The position numbers and the translations under genes are program-made. The notes beneath the pieces were generated by a model. It was given only the letters and a program-made list of their open reading frames with translations, ran no database searches and was not told the origin of the DNA. 11,832 nt of DNA. It comes from Chloroflexota bacterium. Its GTDB lineage: Bacteria > Chloroflexota > Anaerolineae > Anaerolineales > JACQED01. The stretch is from positions 1 through 11,832 of the forward strand of contig JACQED010000049.1 of the NCBI GenBank assembly GCA_016200785.1, given 5' to 3'. Of this stretch, positions 5,150-11,832 are shown piece after piece (within the stretch, counting starts at the first letter, position 1; every line of letters starts with the position of its first letter).

Positions 5150-6793
5150 ATGGCCGAGATCAAGCGCATCGCCAGCTCGACTCTTGAGGCGCTCAACCGC
5201 GCCGCGCTGGCTGTCAACAGCCAACTCGCCCTCGACAAAACTCTTCAACAGATCGTCGATTCGGCGCGCGAACTGGCCGGCGCGCGTTATGCCGCCCTCG
5301 GCGTGCCCGATGTTGCAGGCCGCCTGGCCGAGTTCATTTTCTCCGGCATCACAGAACAAGAAGCCAATCGCATCCCGCACCGCCCGGAGGGCAAGGGCCT
5401 GCTAGGCGCGCTGCTCAACGAGGGCAGATCTTTGCGCCTGCACGCCGTCGCCGACGATCCGCGCTCGGTGGGCTTCCCTCCCGGCCATCCGGAGATGAAG
5501 AGTTTTCTGGGCGTGCCGATCCTCGCCGGCGGCAAGGTGCTCGGCAACCTTTATCTCGCCGACAAAATCGGCACGGACGAATTCACCGAAGACGACCAGT
5601 CTCTCGTTGAACTGCTTGCCTCGCACGCGGCCAGCGCCGTGCAAAATGCCCGCCTCTATCAGTCTACCGTCGATCGCAACCGTGAACTGGCGGCGCTCAA
5701 TGCCGTTGCCGTCGCTACCAGCCAATATCTCGATCTCAACCGCGTGATGAGCGAGGCGCTCGACCAGGTGCTGACTGTCTCCGGCGCGGAGGCCGGCGAG
5801 ATTTTCTTGATGGATGAGACCAGCGGCGATATGTTGCTGGCACTGCACCGCGGATGTTTTCCCGACACCTTTCGCACTATCCGGCGCTTCAAGCGCGGCG
5901 AAGGATTTCCGGGTCAGGTCGCGTTGAGCGGCAAGCCGATGGTCACGCACGATTTGACTCGCGACCTGCGCTTTCTCCGCAAACAGGTCATGGAAGCCGG
6001 CTTGCAGTCGTTCGCCTGCATTCCGCTTTTCGCCAAGGGCAAGGTCGTCGGCGCCATTGACCTCGCCTCGTACGATCCGACAGCCTTCGACGAGTCCGAC
6101 ATCAGCCTGCTCATGGGCATTGGCCACCAGATCGGCGTGGCCGTCGAGAATGCGCGGTTGTACGCGCAGGTCGCCCGGCTGGCCGTGCTCGAAGAGCGGG
6201 CGCGCATCGGCATGGATTTGCACGACGGCGTCATCCAGTCTATCTACGCCGTCGGCCTCACACTCGAATTCACGAGAATGCTTCTGGACGAAGAACCCGC
6301 GTCGGCGCGCGACCGAATGGGGCAGTCCGTCGCCGCTCTCAACGATGTGATCCGCGACATCCGCAGCTACATCCTCGACCTGCGCCTCCAGCGCTTCGAC
6401 GGCGATCTGAGTCAGGGGCTGGCCCGGCTGGCGCGCGAGTTCCAGGCCAACACGCTGACGCCGATTGACGTGCACCTCGGCCCGCAGGCGATCGAGGGCC
6501 TCAACCCCGTCGCGGCTCAGGCGCTGTTCCACATCGCGCAGGAGGCGCTGGCCAACACCGCCAAGCACGCCAAGGCCTCGGCTATTCGCGTTGACGTGGC
6601 GCGTCGAGACGGCCTCGTGACGCTGAAGGTCGAAGACAACGGGCAAGGCTTCGATCCCAAAGCCAGGTCGGAACGGGTGGGCCACGGCCTGGCCAACATT
6701 CGGGCGCGCGCCGAGAGCCTGGCCGGCAGTCTCGCAATCCATGCCGCCCCCGGCCAGGGCACTTCCCTCGTCGTTTCCATCCCCGTGGAATAG
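5150..6793 (+). CDS. GAF-GAF sensor histidine kinase (HisKA_3, DevS/NarX-like)
   Basis: A 547-residue cytoplasmic sensor kinase without membrane segments. GAF1 spans about 24-168, GAF2 about 180-338, the dimerisation/phospho-acceptor helices about 345-415, and the HATPase domain about 455-545. The phosphorylated His is H358 in GMDLHDGVIQS. The N-box is EALANTAKHA (N469), G1 is EDNGQGF (494-500) and G2 is GHGLANIRARA (511-521). GAF1 closely resembles GAF-A of mycobacterial DevS/DosT: GFPPGHPEM carries His113, and Tyr135 in NLYL sits 22 residues later, the same spacing as DevS His149 and Tyr171, the haem ligand and distal Tyr. An oxygen-, NO/CO- or redox-sensing haem domain is therefore plausible but not proved. 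The start ATG has GGAAG 9 nt upstream. A receiver gene follows 142 bp downstream. Confidence 0.93.
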   Translation: MAEIKRIASSTLEALNRAALAVNSQLALDKTLQQIVDSARELAGARYAALGVPDVAGRLAEFIFSGITEQEANRIPHRPEGKGLLGALLNEGRSLRLHAVADDPRSVGFPPGHPEMKSFLGVPILAGGKVLGNLYLADKIGTDEFTEDDQSLVELLASHAASAVQNARLYQSTVDRNRELAALNAVAVATSQYLDLNRVMSEALDQVLTVSGAEAGEIFLMDETSGDMLLALHRGCFPDTFRTIRRFKRGEGFPGQVALSGKPMVTHDLTRDLRFLRKQVMEAGLQSFACIPLFAKGKVVGAIDLASYDPTAFDESDISLLMGIGHQIGVAVENARLYAQVARLAVLEERARIGMDLHDGVIQSIYAVGLTLEFTRMLLDEEPASARDRMGQSVAALNDVIRDIRSYILDLRLQRFDGDLSQGLARLAREFQANTLTPIDVHLGPQAIEGLNPVAAQALFHIAQEALANTAKHAKASAIRVDVARRDGLVTLKVEDNGQGFDPKARSERVGHGLANIRARAESLAGSLAIHAAPGQGTSLVVSIPVE

Positions 6794-6935
6794 ACGAAGA
6801 TCATCCCCCATTTCGGGACGAACGGCACTACAAGCCCCACCTCCTATCCCTATACTGTCGAGTGAACACCCGGCGGAACTCCATGACTCGCAACGCGGCG
6901 CTGTTCGGCGTCTATTTTCATTTCGGGGAAACCCG

Positions 6936-7352
6936 GTGGCCAACCTCAAGCTTTTCATCATAGACGAGCATCAGGACGTACGTGAGGCTTTGCGCGCGCG
7001 CCTGAGTTCGACGCCGGGCTTCGAGGTGGAGGCCGTCGGCTCATTTGCCGAGGGTTTGCGGGGGGTGGACGAGGGCAAACCCGACGTGGTGCTCATGGAG
7101 TTGAAGGGGAAAGATCACGCCGGCCTGCAGGCCATGCGCCAACTGGCGTCAAAGACGCGCGTGGTGGTGCTTACCTCCTACACCGATGAAGAGGAACGCG
7201 AGGCCGCTCTGCGCGCCGGGGCGTGGCACTACTGGCTGAAGGACATCGATTCGACGCGCTTGATCGAGGGCATCCGGGCAGTGGCCGCCGAGCCGTGGCA
7301 ACGGGGCGGTGAAGCATCCCGCGCAGACAGCCAATCCATGGATACCGGCTGA
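6936..7352 (+). CDS. Stand-alone receiver-domain protein with Glu at the phospho-site
   Basis: A 138-residue single receiver (CheY-like) domain without a DNA-binding domain. The acidic pair is D10-E11 (FIIDEHQD), the switch Thr is T80 (VVLTSY) and the conserved Lys is K102 (WLKD). At the end of strand 3, where PDVVLMD is expected, the protein has PDVVLMEL, so Glu55 (codon GAG 7098-7100) replaces the phospho-accepting Asp, and the usual MP after it is also lost. The domain may be locked in a phosphorylated-like state or act only by protein contact. The GTG start at 6936 is supported by GGGG 7 nt upstream and by the family length; the frame is open further upstream without coding character. The residues after about 122 form a short polar tail. 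The gene follows the GAF kinase, whose family normally pairs with LuxR-type regulators. Confidence 0.82.
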   Translation: MANLKLFIIDEHQDVREALRARLSSTPGFEVEAVGSFAEGLRGVDEGKPDVVLMELKGKDHAGLQAMRQLASKTRVVVLTSYTDEEEREAALRAGAWHYWLKDIDSTRLIEGIRAVAAEPWQRGGEASRADSQSMDTG

Positions 7353-7385
7353 AAGTCGAGCGCATTTCACCGCCACTGCGCTATG

Positions 7386-7446
7386 AGCCGATGATTATCC
7401 CGCGACACCGCTGGCGCGGTGCGAGAGGGAGCGATCATCGGCTTTT
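7386..7446 (+). terminator. Terminator hairpin between converging signalling genes
   Basis: AGCCGATGAT (7386-7395) pairs perfectly with ATCATCGGCT (7434-7443), followed by four T. Inside is a second hairpin, CACCGC-TGGC-GCGGTG (7406-7421). It fits termination of the receiver gene on the plus strand. The right arm contains the stop codon and last two codons of the converging minus-strand kinase. The T-run is short, so efficiency is uncertain. Confidence 0.5.
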
Positions 7447-8826
7447 GAGTCTGATCGGCAGAGTTACTTGAAAGCAGGTCGCGCCCGGGCGGGAGGTGAC
7501 TTGAATGAGGCCGTTGTGCTTGTTGACGATGGTGTAGGCGATGTTGAGGCCCAAACCCGTGCCGACGCCCGGCGGCTTGGTGGTGAAGAACGCCTCGAAG
7601 ATGCGCGGCTGGACCTCGGGGGGAATGCCAGGCCCGGTGTCGGCCAGTTCCACCACGACGTGCTCGTTCTTTTGGTAGGTGCGAAGCGTGAGTTCGCCCT
7701 CGCCCTTCATCGCGTCGATCGCGTTGTCGAGGATATTCGTCCAAACCTGATTGAGCTCACTGCCGTAGGCCTCGATGCGCGGCAGTGCGGGCGCATAGTC
7801 TTTCGTGACCTTGACCGCCTGCTTGAGTTTGTGCCGCAGAATGACGAGAGTATTCTCCAGCCCCTCGTGCAAGTCCACTTCCTGAATCGGCGCCTGGTCG
7901 AGATAAGAATACGATTTGACCGCCCTGACGATCTCGGAGATCCGCTCGGCGGCCATGCCCACCTCGGTAAGCAGGCCGTTGATCGAACAACCCGCCGCCA
8001 GCCACCTCATGAGCACGGGCAGTGCCTCGTCTGAAAAATCTACGGCCAGCCTCTCCAACTCTTCGGCCTCCCAGCCAAAATTGACTAGCGTGGGCGCGAG
8101 TTCCCAGGCCTCGTCCACGCCGCGATCCTCCAGCCACGTCTGAAGTTCGCCCTCGCGATCGCTGCGCGCCAGCGGATCGAGTCTGGCCGCCTGGGCCGCG
8201 CGCCGGGCGATCTCGTCGCGCAAGTCGCGGACTCTTTCGCGTTGGCCGGGCGCCGTCGCCAACTCTTCGAGATCGCTCGACAAACCCTGCCACGTGGTCA
8301 GCGCCTCGCCCAGTTGGGCGGCGCTGCGCTTCACCGCGGCCGCCGGGTTGTTCAGCTCGTGCGCCAGCCCGGCCGAGAGCGTGCCCAGCGCCGCCATCTT
8401 CTCGCTCTGCCGCAACAACCCCTCGTTCTGCCGCAGGCGCGAAGAGACGACCTTCAGGATCGCCATCGCCGCCGACGGGCTGGTGGTCAGCATTTGGTGA
8501 AATGCCTCGTGGGGGATCATCAGCAGATGGCTTTCCTGCGTGGCGCGGACCGACGCCATGCGCGGCGAATTGTCGAGCAGTGACATTTCACCGATGACCG
8601 CGCCCGGCTCGCGCACGGCGATGGCGATGTCTTGCTGCCCCGAGCGTTTCAACACCTCGAACGCCCCGTCCTCTATGATGTAGAGTGAGTCGCCGGGGGT
8701 GCCTTCTTCGATCAGAACACCGCCGGCCTCGACGGTGACCGGCCTGGCCTGCTCGATCAGCCAGTTCAGGTCGGCCTCGGCGACGCCGGAGAAGAGTTCC
8801 AACCGCCGCAGAAACTCGACGCTCAT
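7435..8826 (-). CDS. Cyclic-nucleotide-binding-domain sensor histidine kinase
   Basis: A 463-residue soluble kinase. Residues about 8-128 form a Crp-type cNMP-binding beta-roll (GDSLYIIEDGAFEV, IGEMSLLDNSPRMASVRA). The acceptor helix has GLAHELNNPAAAV with His156. A long helical insert (about 175-290) separates it from the catalytic part. N-box is NQVWTNILDNAIDAM (N368), G1 is ADTGPGI (395-401), the F-box is FEAFFTTK and G2 is GVGTGLGL. The beta-roll lacks an obvious PRSA-type phosphate cassette: the equivalent stretch is DNSPRMASVRA, so ligand type is open. ATG 8826 overlaps the stop of the receiver-reductase gene as ATGA, which indicates translational coupling; a GTG at 8847 would add seven residues. 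The obvious partner is the receiver domain of the upstream gene. Confidence 0.93.
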   Translation of the reverse strand: MSVEFLRRLELFSGVAEADLNWLIEQARPVTVEAGGVLIEEGTPGDSLYIIEDGAFEVLKRSGQQDIAIAVREPGAVIGEMSLLDNSPRMASVRATQESHLLMIPHEAFHQMLTTSPSAAMAILKVVSSRLRQNEGLLRQSEKMAALGTLSAGLAHELNNPAAAVKRSAAQLGEALTTWQGLSSDLEELATAPGQRERVRDLRDEIARRAAQAARLDPLARSDREGELQTWLEDRGVDEAWELAPTLVNFGWEAEELERLAVDFSDEALPVLMRWLAAGCSINGLLTEVGMAAERISEIVRAVKSYSYLDQAPIQEVDLHEGLENTLVILRHKLKQAVKVTKDYAPALPRIEAYGSELNQVWTNILDNAIDAMKGEGELTLRTYQKNEHVVVELADTGPGIPPEVQPRIFEAFFTTKPPGVGTGLGLNIAYTIVNKHNGLIQVTSRPGATCFQVTLPIRLKSR

Positions 8827-10478
8827 ATCGTCTTGAGATACTGCCACGTCAGCGCGACGGCCATGCCGCCCTCGCCTGCCGCCGAGGCCACGCGGCTGTT
8901 CGACCCGTGCCGCACGTCGCCGGCGGCGAAGATGCCGGGCACGTTCGTTTCAAGGATGAACGGATCGCGGTCGAGCGGCCAGCCCCTGGGACGTTTGCCG
9001 TCCTTCGTCAAATCAGGCCCGGTGAGGATGGCCCCCTTCTCGTCGCACATCACCAGCCCGGACACCACGTCGCTGTGCGGCCGCGCTCCGATGAATACGA
9101 ACATGGCCGCACCCGGCAGTGTTTTCATTTCGCCGGTCGCATTGTTCTTGATCACGGTTTCTTCGAGTCGGCCCTGTCCGTGAAGTTCGACTATCTCGGC
9201 GTGCGGCACGATCTCGATCTTCTCGTTCGCCTTGATCTCGTCCACGAGATATTGCGACGCCGTCAATTCTGCGCCTCGGATCATCACCGTCACCTTGCGC
9301 GCGAAGCGAGTCAAGAAGATCGCGCCTTGCGCGGCCGAGTTCGCGCCGCCGATGACGAATACGTCCTGGTCTTTGTAGTAAAAGGCCTCGGTGTGGGCCG
9401 CGCCGTAATACACGCCCGCGCCGGCCAATTCAGCCGCGCCGGGACAGTCCAGCGTATGGAACGAGGCGCCGGTCGCGATCAGAACGACGTGGCACGACAC
9501 TTCCGATCCGTCGGCCATCGCGACAACACGATACTTGTCCTGAACGCGCACCTTACTGGCGGCCTGAGCCGAGATGATCTCGGTGCCAAAACGGCGCGCC
9601 TGCGTCACCGCCCGTCTGGCGAGATCCCCGCCCGACAGACCTTGCGGAAAACCCATGTAATTCTCGATTTTGGGGCTATTGCCGGCCTGGCCGCCCGGCG
9701 CTTGCCTTTCGATCAGCAGACACTTCAAGCCATCCGAACTGCCGTACACCGCCGCCGCGAGGCCGGCCGGCCCACCGCCCACGATGACGAAATCGTAGAA
9801 CGGCAAAGCCGCTTGCGTCTTCAAGCCCACTTTCGCGGCGAGTTCCTTCGTGGTGGGTTCGACCAGCACGGTCCCATCGGGGAAGAAGACGGCGGGAATT
9901 TTCAACTGGCCCTTGTTGTAATCCTCGACGAGCGCGCGCGCTTTTGAATCGCTCTCGACGTCGAGCCACTGATAGGCGATCTGGTGACGCGCGAGGAAGT
10001 CCTTGACCTCGTGCGATTGAAGCGACCACAGCGCGCCGGCCACGCGGATGCCTTCGTAGGGCAGACGCACGTGGGCCTTCCAATCTTCGAGCAGATCGTC
10101 GAGGACGGGATACAAATGCTCGTCGGGCGGATCCCACGGCTTCATCAAGTAGTGATCCAGTCCAACGCGATTGATGGCGGTGATGGCGGCTTCGGTGTCG
10201 GCGTACGCCGTCAGCAAAACTTTCTTGGCTTCCGGGTACACCGCGCCGGCCTGCCCGAGGAATTGCACGCCGGTCATCTCCGGCATGCGCTGGTCGGCGA
10301 TGAACAGCGCGACCGCCTCATTGCGCAACTGCAGTTGCTTCAACGACTCGATGGCCGCCGCGCCCGAGTCGGACTTCAAGATGCGGTAGTCGCGACCGTA
10401 TTTTTTTCGCAAGTCGCGCTCGACCGCGCTTAGCACCGCCGGATCGTCGTCCACTGAAATTATGACTGGCCTGGCCAA
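8823..10478 (-). CDS. Fused response regulator / glutaredoxin-like / thioredoxin-reductase-like flavoprotein
   Basis: A 551-residue three-domain protein. Residues 1-125 are a receiver: VDDDPAV (D10-D12), phospho-acceptor D62 in ADQRMPEMTG, T90 and K113 in YLMKP. Residues about 142-223 have a glutaredoxin-like fold, but the CxxC site is replaced by LWSLQSHE. Residues 226-551 are a thioredoxin-reductase-type FAD/NAD(P)H unit: VGGGPAGLAAA, APGGQAGNSPKIENYMG, VIGGANSAAQGA and FAAGDVRHG. The redox CxxC expected between the FAD and NADPH parts is replaced by AGVYYGAAHTEA; only four lone Cys remain (253, 329, 345, 478). This architecture is known from annotated 'fused response regulator/thioredoxin-disulfide reductase' proteins, but its electron acceptor is not established. 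The TTG start at 10478 is preferred over GTG 10493: GGAGG lies 8 nt upstream and the family begins MxxPVI. Confidence 0.92.
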   Translation of the reverse strand: MARPVIISVDDDPAVLSAVERDLRKKYGRDYRILKSDSGAAAIESLKQLQLRNEAVALFIADQRMPEMTGVQFLGQAGAVYPEAKKVLLTAYADTEAAITAINRVGLDHYLMKPWDPPDEHLYPVLDDLLEDWKAHVRLPYEGIRVAGALWSLQSHEVKDFLARHQIAYQWLDVESDSKARALVEDYNKGQLKIPAVFFPDGTVLVEPTTKELAAKVGLKTQAALPFYDFVIVGGGPAGLAAAVYGSSDGLKCLLIERQAPGGQAGNSPKIENYMGFPQGLSGGDLARRAVTQARRFGTEIISAQAASKVRVQDKYRVVAMADGSEVSCHVVLIATGASFHTLDCPGAAELAGAGVYYGAAHTEAFYYKDQDVFVIGGANSAAQGAIFLTRFARKVTVMIRGAELTASQYLVDEIKANEKIEIVPHAEIVELHGQGRLEETVIKNNATGEMKTLPGAAMFVFIGARPHSDVVSGLVMCDEKGAILTGPDLTKDGKRPRGWPLDRDPFILETNVPGIFAAGDVRHGSNSRVASAAGEGGMAVALTWQYLKTI

Positions 10479-10486
10479 CTGCTCAC

Positions 10487-10491
10487 CCTCC
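10487..10491 (-). promoter_or_regulatory. Shine-Dalgarno GGAGG deciding the TTG start
   Basis: On the minus strand GGAGG lies 8 nt before the TTG at 10478. The longer GTG start at 10493 would place this site inside the gene and has only a GGAA 3 nt upstream, too close to work well. Confidence 0.6.
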
Positions 10492-10532
10492 ACTTTCCAT
10501 GAATGCTCAATCCGATTTTGTGCGCCATCGTT

Positions 10533-10541
10533 ATTCTATCA
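10533..10541 (-). promoter_or_regulatory. Extended -10 promoter for the receiver-reductase/kinase operon
   Basis: On the minus strand TGATAGAAT (10541-10533) has an extended TGn element and a five-of-six -10 hexamer. The -35 position (CTGGCG) is weak. The predicted start near 10526 leaves a leader of about 48 nt before the TTG. The formate dehydrogenase terminator lies just upstream, so the two-gene operon is likely transcribed on its own. Confidence 0.5.
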
Positions 10542-10606
10542 CCATAAGCCGTGCGCGCCAGAGGCATTCGCGCGCGCGTAAGAATCACGTTATCCCCGTG
10601 GAAATG

Positions 10607-10641
10607 CCAACGCCCCGCTAATCACACCGGCGGGGCGTTGG
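10607..10641 (-). terminator. Hairpin terminator after the formate dehydrogenase gene
   Basis: CCAACGCCCCGC (10607-10618) and GCGGGGCGTTGG (10630-10641) form a perfect 12-bp stem with an 11-nt loop. It begins about 30 bp after the stop of the minus-strand gene. The tail on the minus strand (CATTTCC) has only three T in a row, so it may be a weak intrinsic terminator or an mRNA-stabilising hairpin. Confidence 0.6.
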
Positions 10642-10670
10642 ACCAAGGAGAGGAGAAACCACGTCGGCAG

Positions 10671-11832
10671 TCAGTTGAGCGCCGCGCTCACCTTGACCGC
10701 GCACACTTTGTACTCTGGAATCTTCGCCACCGGATCGAGCGCCGGGTTGGTCAAGACGTTGCCCAACGCTTCGACGAAGTGGAATGTCATGAAGACGACA
10801 CCGGGCCGCGGACGATCGGTGACCCACGCCCTGGCCCGCACCTCGCCGCGCCGCGAGGCGACCGTCACCCAGCCGCCATCGGCCACGCCGAGGGTCGCCG
10901 CGTCGGCGGGGTTTATCTCGACCAGTTCCTCCGGCGCGATGAACTCCGGCCCGGCGGCGCGGCGCGTCATCGTGCCGGTATGGTATTGCTGAAGGCGTCG
11001 TCCGGTCGTGAGCGTCAGCGGATAATCCGCGTCGGGCCGTTCCGCCGGCTCGACGTGATGCACGACCGAAAACTTGCCCCTGCCGCGCGTGAATCGTTCA
11101 GTGTGCAGGATTGGCGTGCCCGGATGATCGGGCGTGGGACACGGCCACTGCAAGCCATAGCTCGCCTCGAGTCTGTCGAACGAGATGCCGCCGTAACTCG
11201 GCGTCAGCGAGGCAATCTCCTGCAAAATTTCCGCCGGGTCAGCGTAAGTCCACGCCGCTCGCCCATTGCCTGCGATATGCGATAAGCGATTGGCGATTTC
11301 ACAAATGATTTCCCAATCCGCCCTCGCCTCACCCGGAGGATCGATCGCCCGGCGGACGCGCTGGACGCGCCGTTCGGTGTTCGTGAACGTGCCGTCCTTC
11401 TCGGCGAACGAAGCCGCCGGCAACACGACGTGCGCGAAGTTCGCCGTCTCGTTCAAGAAAATATCCTGGCAGACGAGAAACTCGGCGCGCCGCAGTGACT
11501 CTTCGACGTGATGCGCGTCGGGGTCGCTCATCGCCGCGTTCTCGCCCATGATCCACAGGCCACGAATCTTCCCGCTCCCCGCCGCGCCGATCATCTCGAT
11601 CACGGTGAGGCCGGGCTTTTCAGATTCGGGAATTCGCCCCCACGCCTTCACAAATTTTCCGCGCGCCGCCGAGTCGCTCACCGATTGATAGCCGGAGAAC
11701 ACGTTGGGCAGTGCGCCCATGTCGCAGGCGCCATGCACGTTGTTCTGGCCGCGCAGTGGATTCACGCCGCTCCCGGGCAGTCCGATGTTGCCCGTCAACA
11801 ACGCGAGGTTGGCGACGGCCAGCACGTTCTGA
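10671..11832 (-). CDS. Formate dehydrogenase alpha (molybdopterin) subunit, N-terminal part outside the window
   Basis: The C-terminal 386 residues of a molybdopterin-dependent formate dehydrogenase of the FdhF/FdhA type, which oxidises formate to CO2. The frame is open to the right edge, so the Fe-S and catalytic Cys/Sec region is not visible. Recognised stretches are LLTGNIGLPGSGVNPLRGQ and NNVHGACDMGALPN, then MGENAAMSDPDAHHV, LPAASFAEKDGTFTNTERR, and the molybdopterin dinucleotide-binding C-terminal domain with TGRRLQQYHTGTMTRR, VEINPADAATLGV and LDPVAKIPEYKVCAV. The protein looks cytoplasmic and NAD(P)-linked, since the GQNNVxGACDMG form is usual there; this is inference. The stretch LSHIAGNG (near 11260-11298) is written by a period-7 repeat and is atypical for the family. 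The gene ends before a strong hairpin, so it is the last gene of its transcript. Confidence 0.9.
   Translation of the reverse strand, partial: QNVLAVANLALLTGNIGLPGSGVNPLRGQNNVHGACDMGALPNVFSGYQSVSDSAARGKFVKAWGRIPESEKPGLTVIEMIGAAGSGKIRGLWIMGENAAMSDPDAHHVEESLRRAEFLVCQDIFLNETANFAHVVLPAASFAEKDGTFTNTERRVQRVRRAIDPPGEARADWEIICEIANRLSHIAGNGRAAWTYADPAEILQEIASLTPSYGGISFDRLEASYGLQWPCPTPDHPGTPILHTERFTRGRGKFSVVHHVEPAERPDADYPLTLTTGRRLQQYHTGTMTRRAAGPEFIAPEELVEINPADAATLGVADGGWVTVASRRGEVRARAWVTDRPRPGVVFMTFHFVEALGNVLTNPALDPVAKIPEYKVCAVKVSAALN
11271..11298. repeat. Period-7 repeat (four heptads) in the formate dehydrogenase gene
   Basis: Four consecutive 7-mers on the plus strand read TGCGATA, TGCGATA, AGCGATT and GGCGATT, all fitting NGCGATW. 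On the coding (minus) strand they encode EIANRLSHIA. Period 7 is out of step with codons, so the repeat is a DNA feature, not a protein repeat. Confidence 0.6.

Noticed and set aside
4885..5238. N-terminal extension of the cytochrome c frame
   Set aside because: The lipoprotein signal peptide with lipobox at Cys21 must be at the N-terminus, so ATG 4884 is the start.
6851..6856. TATACT as a -10 box for the receiver gene
   Set aside because: No -35 or extended -10 accompanies it (the -35 position reads CTACAA), so it is too weak to list as a promoter.
5402..6961. Long minus-strand open frame opposite the GAF kinase
   Set aside because: It has no recognisable domain and is the shadow of the well-supported kinase on the other strand.
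8907..9947. Long plus-strand open frame opposite the receiver-reductase gene
   Set aside because: The composition (Arg/His/Asp-rich) and lack of motifs show it is a shadow of the reductase.
1..11832. tRNA, rRNA, CRISPR array or complete insertion sequence
   Set aside because: No cloverleaf with a conserved T-arm, no rRNA core, no regularly spaced identical repeats and no transposase reading frame were seen in either strand.

Overview
The window reads as accessory and redox-signalling DNA from a GC-rich bacterium. The gene style suggests Chloroflexota (Anaerolineae-like), probably from a metagenome: GAF-rich sensor kinases, a LVIVD-repeat lipoprotein, a secreted TAP-like hydrolase, and short dispersed repeats inside genes. 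That assignment is a low-confidence inference from protein style; there is no rRNA or tRNA to test it. Both ends of the window cut genes.

Left part (1-3935, plus strand). A secreted S33-type (TAP-like) hydrolase lacks its N-terminus at the window edge. It is followed by a patch of debris: a short PKD/Ig-like C-terminal remnant; an intact NYN-domain (PIN-like) nuclease gene with its own near-consensus promoter and a hairpin leader; a truncated TnsA-like PD-(D/E)XK nuclease fragment; and a LVIVD-repeat lipoprotein whose signal peptide lies in a different frame from its propeller body. The lipoprotein gene also carries a large palindrome and a period-7 repeat.

Middle part (3936-4884, minus strand). 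There is a DUF1232 membrane protein and a small mono-haem cytochrome c lipoprotein, each with its own promoter. The cytochrome terminator runs directly into the DUF1232 promoter. A 7-bp dyad lies across the spacer of the cytochrome promoter.

Central part (5150-10478). Two signalling pairs converge. On the plus strand a GAF-GAF-HisKA_3 kinase, whose first GAF keeps the DevS/DosT-type haem His and distal Tyr positions, is followed by a stand-alone receiver with Glu at the phospho-acceptor position. On the minus strand a receiver-glutaredoxin-like-thioredoxin-reductase fusion is translationally coupled (ATGA overlap) to a kinase with a cyclic-nucleotide-binding (Crp-type) sensor domain. A terminator hairpin separates the two pairs.

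Right part (10607-11832, minus strand). The C-terminal part of a molybdopterin formate dehydrogenase alpha subunit runs off the right edge and ends at a strong hairpin.

The genes share a redox theme: formate oxidation, a c-type cytochrome, a flavin reductase that may be controlled by phosphorylation, and a kinase that may sense gas or redox state. The most unusual module is the kinase plus receiver-flavoreductase pair at 7435-10478.
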